The translations under genes and the position numbers were made by a program. Below are positions 34,143-35,084 of a stretch of DNA of 35,084 bases, one piece after another. Location: positions 1 to 35,084 of the forward strand of contig JAIYDB010000035.1 of NCBI GenBank assembly GCA_027487695.1, written 5' to 3'. The notes under the pieces were generated by a model. That model had not been told where the DNA came from, did no database searches, and saw only the letters and a list, made by a program, of their open reading frames with translations. This stretch comes from Cytophagaceae bacterium (lineage in GTDB: Bacteria; Bacteroidota; Bacteroidia; Cytophagales; Flexibacteraceae). Position 1 is the stretch's first letter. Each line of letters begins with the position of its first letter.

Positions 34143-34576
34143 AATTGAATCAGACCAAGTGTATCAGGCTTCCTCTTTTCGTCATAAAATACCTCTTTCA
34201 CATAGGTGAGTTTCCCTTTAAATGGCAATAGACCTAAGGTTGAAAGGGTATCAGAATCGTTTTTCTTATCGTTGTAAAAGAAGTTAACGTTTAAAGCTGG
34301 ACCACCATCTGCTGCTTGAATAACAACTTTTGAGCAACCCCTGCAAATACTACAACCTATCTTTGTGATGTAAAACATCCCTAGGCTATCTGCTTTGATA
34401 GCAACAGTTTCCTTAGATAAGGCATAATTCTGTTTTGCTGGGATAAAGTGCATCACTACACTATCGCATTTGGTTTCAGCGCAACTTAGCTTTTCATCTA
34501 CTACCCTACCGTGATGGTCGCAGCTTGTTAAAATTGCTAACAACGCTACTAGCCCTATAATTAGAAAATTACGCAT
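34139..34576 (-). CDS. Small lipoprotein with a Cys-rich motif, unknown function
   Basis: From ATG at 34576 it encodes 145 aa. An in-frame ATG four codons upstream (34588) is less suited to a signal peptide. The N-terminus MRNFLIIGLVALLAILTSC has a clean lipobox LTSC, so the mature Cys is lipidated. The GRVVDEK opening, a mid-protein ADSLGMFYITK strand and an overall beta content suggest a carboxypeptidase-regulatory-like beta-sandwich, a loose resemblance only. A CSICRGC cluster (near residue 78) is unusual and could bind metal or form disulfides. It lies 36 bp downstream of a DUF4293-like gene on the same strand and overlaps tilS by 4 bp. Confidence 0.65.
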   Translation of the reverse strand: MRNFLIIGLVALLAILTSCDHHGRVVDEKLSCAETKCDSVVMHFIPAKQNYALSKETVAIKADSLGMFYITKIGCSICRGCSKVVIQAADGGPALNVNFFYNDKKNDSDTLSTLGLLPFKGKLTYVKEVFYDEKRKPDTLGLIQF

Positions 34577-34624
34577 ATCTATCTGCAAACAAGACCTATA
34601 AAATAAACTGTTGCTTCAATTTGT

Positions 34625-35084
34625 TTAGCGTAACCTATCCATTGATCGCACCAACTGCTCATCTTTTCTGATGAATCTATTGGCTGCCATATTCAAGAAC
34701 AGAGCAACGAACGGCAAATACAAGCCTACTTCATTAAAGCCAATGAACTTAGGGTCGGTAACTTCCTCCGCTATTTTAATGCCCATAAACGTAGTTACAC
34801 CTGTTGCCAAAATAGTAAGGCTAAAAGCAATACCCAGTTTCATTTGCATAAGTCTGTTCTTGTATTGCGTTATAGAAAAAGCCAAAATAACTATCCCTAA
34901 AATTGCACTAGCCGCTATATACCAATTACTTGAAGCCGATACTGCTGTATTGTTCAATGTATTTGCAGTAGCTGCATAATCAGTTCTTGCCCAAGCATCT
35001 AAAACAACATTCTTGGTTTTATCAGGACTTGTTTTGCTCCATATAGGCACAAACAAAAACACAGATAGGGCAACAATAGATAGC
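34625..35084 (-). CDS. DUF4293-like membrane protein, 5' end cut by window edge
   Basis: The open frame continues past the last base of the window: upstream of the first in-window GTG (35062) the same frame encodes further hydrophobic residues (LSIVALSVFLFVPIW), which read as the first membrane helix. The true start is therefore outside. Further helices are at about the in-window segments WYIAASAILGIVILAFSI, LGIAFSLTILATGVTTFMGI and VGLYLPFVALFLNMAANRFI, ending in a basic KDEQLVRSMDRLR tail. Four helices and a short basic C-terminus match the Bacteroidota DUF4293 family as I remember it. Function is unknown. It is probably in an operon with the lipoprotein downstream. Confidence 0.75.
   Translation of the reverse strand, partial: LSIVALSVFLFVPIWSKTSPDKTKNVVLDAWARTDYAATANTLNNTAVSASSNWYIAASAILGIVILAFSITQYKNRLMQMKLGIAFSLTILATGVTTFMGIKIAEEVTDPKFIGFNEVGLYLPFVALFLNMAANRFIRKDEQLVRSMDRLR

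Overview
The window reads as a chromosomal segment from a free-living Bacteroidota bacterium. Three lines of sequence evidence support this. Two very large secreted proteins end in the two C-terminal sorting domains of the type IX secretion system, one type A and one type B. Candidate promoters repeatedly match the Bacteroidota -7 element TAnnTTTG, and Shine-Dalgarno sequences are mostly absent. Several families are typical of the phylum: a GEVED/PKD protein, a DUF4293-like membrane protein, Rieske-like lipoproteins without iron ligands, and type B L31.

Layout. Bases 1-1533 form an AT-rich accessory patch: two small covarying hairpins and a palindrome, then a three-gene minus-strand operon (a SUKH/SMI1-like protein, a small acidic immunity-like protein and a secreted orphan). 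At 1703-3619 is an Uup-like ABC-F ATPase with a GTG start. At 3863-5674 are a secreted alpha/alpha-barrel protein, a degenerate Rieske-like lipoprotein and a small two-helix membrane protein. Bases 5756-15729 are a minus-strand pair of adhesin-like T9SS substrates (1200 and 2111 aa), which fill more than a quarter of the window. A 433-bp divergent region with nested dyads separates them from the plus-strand housekeeping operon prs-rplY-rpmE2 (16199-18015).

Bases 18153-25471 hold a soluble FlaA1/CapD-like nucleotide-sugar dehydratase, an M1 metallopeptidase and a nine-PAS cytoplasmic histidine kinase. These face a convergent UDP-glucose dehydrogenase across a 48-bp perfect palindrome. Then come an outer-membrane barrel protein, sppA, clpS, a CAT-type amino-acid permease, a PolB-like 3'-5' exonuclease, tilS, a small lipoprotein and a DUF4293-like gene cut by the right edge.

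How the genes fit together. Most are independent housekeeping units: PRPP synthesis and ribosomal proteins, tRNA-Ile2 modification, the ClpS N-degron adaptor, membrane proteolysis and nucleotide-sugar chemistry. Surface biology is the recurring theme: T9SS substrates, secreted and lipid-anchored proteins, a barrel, and UDP-sugar enzymes for envelope polysaccharide. I see no tRNA or rRNA gene, no CRISPR array, no complete insertion sequence and no integrase. I did not find a convincing new multi-gene system. The most unusual items are the orphan immunity-like operon beside REP-like hairpins, the nine-PAS kinase with no partner in view, the ligand-less Rieske lipoprotein, and several compact regulatory or terminator arrangements.
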